A DNA stretch of 25,331 bases from a virus: positions 1-25,331 of the IMG/VR virus record IMGVR_UViG_3300005518_000039; one strand, given 5' to 3'. The notes below the pieces were generated by a model. That model did no database searches. It had not been told where the DNA came from and was given only the letters and a program-made list of their open reading frames with translations. The translations under genes and the position numbers were made by a program. Each line of letters begins with the position of its first letter. The stretch's first letter is position 1. Positions 23,772-25,331 of the stretch are shown piece after piece.

Positions 23772-24290
23772 ATGCGCTACAGCAGACTCGCGGTCCTTGT
23801 CCTCCTCTGGAGTGGCCTGCTGCCTCTGGCGGGGTGTCAGGCGCTGCGCCAGGCGGAACCGGGGATCGAACAACAGGTGATTGCGCACCGGGCGCTGATT
23901 GAAAGCGTGGTGCGCCTGGAGACGGCGCATCTGGTCGAGCAGCATCCAGGCTGGGCGCCGGCTCTGGTGACCTGGGGCCGCAGTGTGCAGGCCAGCGTGC
24001 AACCACAGGGGATGGACCTGGTGCAACTCGAGCCAGCGCTCATTGCCACCATCGACACCTATAACGTGTGGAATTCGCCGCAGCAGCGCCTTCTGGCCCG
24101 CGCTGCTATTCAGTCGATGCTGGACACGGCCTCTGCGGAACTGGCGCGAATGGAACCCCACCCGGGCGGCCTGTTGCTGACTGTGGGCGAAGTCGGGGGG
24201 TGGATTGCCTCGACGGCACAACTGGCGCTGCCGCACGATCTACAAAGCCAGACACGCCTCGATACGGCCCGTGCCGATAGGAGCGAATAA
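23772..24290 (+). CDS. Phage-encoded lipoprotein
   Basis: A 172-residue protein with a lipoprotein signal: MRYSRLAVLVLLWSGLLPLA then GC, lipobox LPLAGC with Cys22. After processing it would be anchored to a membrane by lipid. Residue +2 is Gln, not Asp, so outer-membrane sorting is expected in a Gram-negative host. The mature part is mostly helical, with no catalytic motif seen. It is too long and not Pro-rich enough for a typical o-spanin. Phage lipoproteins of this kind can block superinfection (T5 Llp, TP-J34 Ltp), but that role here is inference. ATG at 23772 follows AGGAAGGAAAG. Confidence 0.78.
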   Translation: MRYSRLAVLVLLWSGLLPLAGCQALRQAEPGIEQQVIAHRALIESVVRLETAHLVEQHPGWAPALVTWGRSVQASVQPQGMDLVQLEPALIATIDTYNVWNSPQQRLLARAAIQSMLDTASAELARMEPHPGGLLLTVGEVGGWIASTAQLALPHDLQSQTRLDTARADRSE

Positions 24291-24518
24291 ATGGCTGTTA
24301 CCTGGGAAGACCTGTTGCCAGCCCTGTTGCAGATGCTCGAGATTGGCCTGCATGCCGTGAGTGCTCGCGAGGCTTCGGCAGCGCAGCCGGTCACCACGGG
24401 GCATGTGGCCACCCTGGCGGAGCCGCATCAAGATGCCTTGCTGCACCTGGCGGATACGGTGCTGGCGCATCAGGCGGGTATCGTTGACCCGGAGCCACCG
24501 ATGCCGGCGAGCCCGTGA
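24291..24518 (+). CDS. Small hypothetical protein before holin-like gene
   Basis: A 75-residue protein whose ATG directly follows the previous TAA, with AGGAG about ten bases upstream. The first 25 residues form an amphipathic/hydrophobic helix (LLPALLQMLEIGLHAVS); the rest is acidic with several His. No export signal, no recognised family. It sits between a lipoprotein and a holin-like gene, so a link to lysis is possible but not shown. Confidence 0.62.
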   Translation: MAVTWEDLLPALLQMLEIGLHAVSAREASAAQPVTTGHVATLAEPHQDALLHLADTVLAHQAGIVDPEPPMPASP

Positions 24519-24528
24519 TAGGAGTCGC

Positions 24529-24756
24529 ATGGAAACCAAGCCGGCCTATCAGACGACCGAATTCTATCTGACCCTGTTCAGCAACCTGGCGACGCTGGTG
24601 ACGACGATTGCTGGTGTGTTACCGCCGAAGTATGCCGTCCCGACGCTGGCGGCGGTCAATATCGGCTACAGCATCGCGCGGGGCATTGCAAAAAATGGCA
24701 TCCCCCACGGCGAGCCACCGGCGCTGGTAGTGACTGACATCCAGACGCATCCGTAG
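24529..24756 (+). CDS. Holin-like small membrane protein
   Basis: A 75-residue protein beginning METKPAYQTTEFYLTLFSNL. Two hydrophobic segments (about 13-30 and 34-53) are separated by a Pro-Pro-Lys turn; a polar tail follows. The KPxYxTTEFxLTL start is one I associate with small holin-like proteins of many phages. A holin would form the inner-membrane lesion that times lysis. No endolysin is visible in the window, so the partner would have to lie further on. ATG at 24529 follows AGGAG; the longer open frame upstream overlaps the previous gene. Confidence 0.68.
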   Translation: METKPAYQTTEFYLTLFSNLATLVTTIAGVLPPKYAVPTLAAVNIGYSIARGIAKNGIPHGEPPALVVTDIQTHP

Positions 24757-24767
24757 AAGGAGCGAAC

Positions 24768-25085
24768 ATGCGGAGACGACTCCAGGGAGCCTTGTGGCTG
24801 GCCGTGCTGGCCTGGAGCAGTACGGTCCTGGCTGCGACCTATACCTATACCACGACGCCTCGTGAAGAGGCGGCATTGCAAATAGTCGTCAACCAGACCG
24901 GCGCCGCAGACCGGGCGGCGGCCTTTCAGGGTTTGATGAGTCAGCGGCTCGACGATCTGTTGCAACGAGCGATCAGTACCATGAAGAAAACCCTCGATGC
25001 CCAGCAAGATGACTGCTTGAGCCAGGGCAAAACGTGGTCGATTACGCAGGGCGCCGGCGGACTCCCACAGGGCGTCTGTCAATAA
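24768..25085 (+). CDS. Small exported protein with a phage-type helical domain
   Basis: A 105-residue protein. MRRRLQGALWLAVLAWSSTVLA is a clear Sec signal (three Arg, hydrophobic core, VLA cut). The mature start TYTYTTTPREEAALQIVV, followed by a helix ending RLDDLLQRAI, resembles a small phage domain usually seen without a signal. Two Cys lie near the C-terminus (DDCLSQGK and QGVCQ) and could form a disulfide in the periplasm. ATG at 24768 has AGAAGGAG upstream. Function unknown. Confidence 0.7.
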   Translation: MRRRLQGALWLAVLAWSSTVLAATYTYTTTPREEAALQIVVNQTGAADRAAAFQGLMSQRLDDLLQRAISTMKKTLDAQQDDCLSQGKTWSITQGAGGLPQGVCQ

Positions 25086-25099
25086 AGGAGGAAACGCCT

Positions 25100-25331
25100 G
25101 TGAAGTGTCACCGCGCGTGGCTCCTGACTGCGCTGCTTGTCTGCGTGCTGGCTGCCCCAGCCTGGGCGACCACCTGGCATGTGGCCAAGACGGGCTCCGA
25201 TAGCGTCTCCTGTGCCACCGCTCAGACGTGGAGTACCGGGAGTCCGGGGAATGCCAAACTGACCATTAATAGCGCCCTGGGCTGCCTCACCAATGGCGTC
25301 GGGGGCACGCTGGTGCTGCATGCCGGGACGT
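25100..25331 (+). CDS. Exported beta-helix-like protein, cut by window end
   Basis: The start is GTG at 25100 with TAAAGGAGG eight bases upstream; the gene runs off the right edge. The 77 visible residues begin with a Sec signal (MKCHRAWLLTALLVCVLAAP, AWA cut) and continue TTWHVAKTGSDSVSCATAQT and LTINSALGCL, then GTLVLHAGT. The pattern W-x-V-x-x-x-GSDSxSC...TINxxLxCL...L-x-x-x-AGT is typical of the first coil of right-handed beta-helix (pectate-lyase-like) secreted proteins. In a phage this could be a polysaccharide-binding or degrading protein. Activity cannot be judged from this fragment. Confidence 0.72.
   Translation, partial: MKCHRAWLLTALLVCVLAAPAWATTWHVAKTGSDSVSCATAQTWSTGSPGNAKLTINSALGCLTNGVGGTLVLHAGT

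Noticed and set aside
19126-25331. Diversity-generating retroelement as in Bordetella phage BPP-1
   Set aside because: Some proteins resemble BPP-1 relatives, so I looked for a reverse transcriptase and a paired variable/template repeat. None is visible in the window.
1-25331. CRISPR array, tRNA genes or insertion sequences
   Set aside because: No regularly spaced direct repeats, no cloverleaf sequences and no transposase-like products were seen.

Overview
The window is a densely packed, GC-rich stretch of a tailed bacteriophage (or prophage) genome. It covers the late virion region of a short-tailed, T7-like phage and the start of its host-interaction and lysis region. Evidence is the gene order (small and large terminase, portal, scaffold, major capsid, tail tube A-like, tail nozzle B-like, internal virion proteins ending in a giant transglycosylase, T7-type tail fibre) together with recognisable motifs in those proteins. 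No integrase, repressor, replication gene, RNA polymerase, tRNA or CRISPR array is visible, so lifestyle and host cannot be fixed. Sec signal peptides and a lipobox protein, plus a virion transglycosylase, suggest a Gram-negative host. All product names come from reading motifs; no database search was possible.

Layout. 1-2409: end of a proline-rich gene, terminase small and large subunits, and a DUF3008-like small protein. 2412-4390: portal and a Bbp19-like small protein. 4391-4528: control region with a T7/SP6-like promoter core, a hairpin and a strong rho-independent terminator. 4529-7123: scaffold, a hairpin that can mask the capsid ribosome binding site, major capsid protein and a probable head accessory protein. 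7135-11006: tail tube A-like protein, two small proteins and the large nozzle protein. 11006-18724: four genes matching the T7 internal virion cassette (GNAT-like, gp14-like, gp15-position, and a gp16-like 1648-residue transglycosylase). 18707-19069: one gene on the minus strand, with its own promoter and ribosome binding site, for a two-helix membrane protein. 19126-20397: tail fibre with a T7-type N-terminus and a duplicated C-terminal domain. 20405-25331: a run of exported or membrane proteins.

Nearly all + strand genes touch or overlap (TGATG, TAATG, ATGA), so the region probably works as one or two long late transcripts with translational coupling. The only real breaks are before the scaffold gene, before the capsid gene and around the antisense gene.

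The most unusual part is the last 5 kb. Five of its seven genes encode N-terminal export signals, including a 1025-residue fibre-like protein and the start of a probable beta-helix protein. Ordinary phage tail proteins are assembled in the cytoplasm and carry no such signals. This block looks like a phage-encoded surface or secretion module, possibly a set of proteins that remodel or guard the infected cell's envelope.
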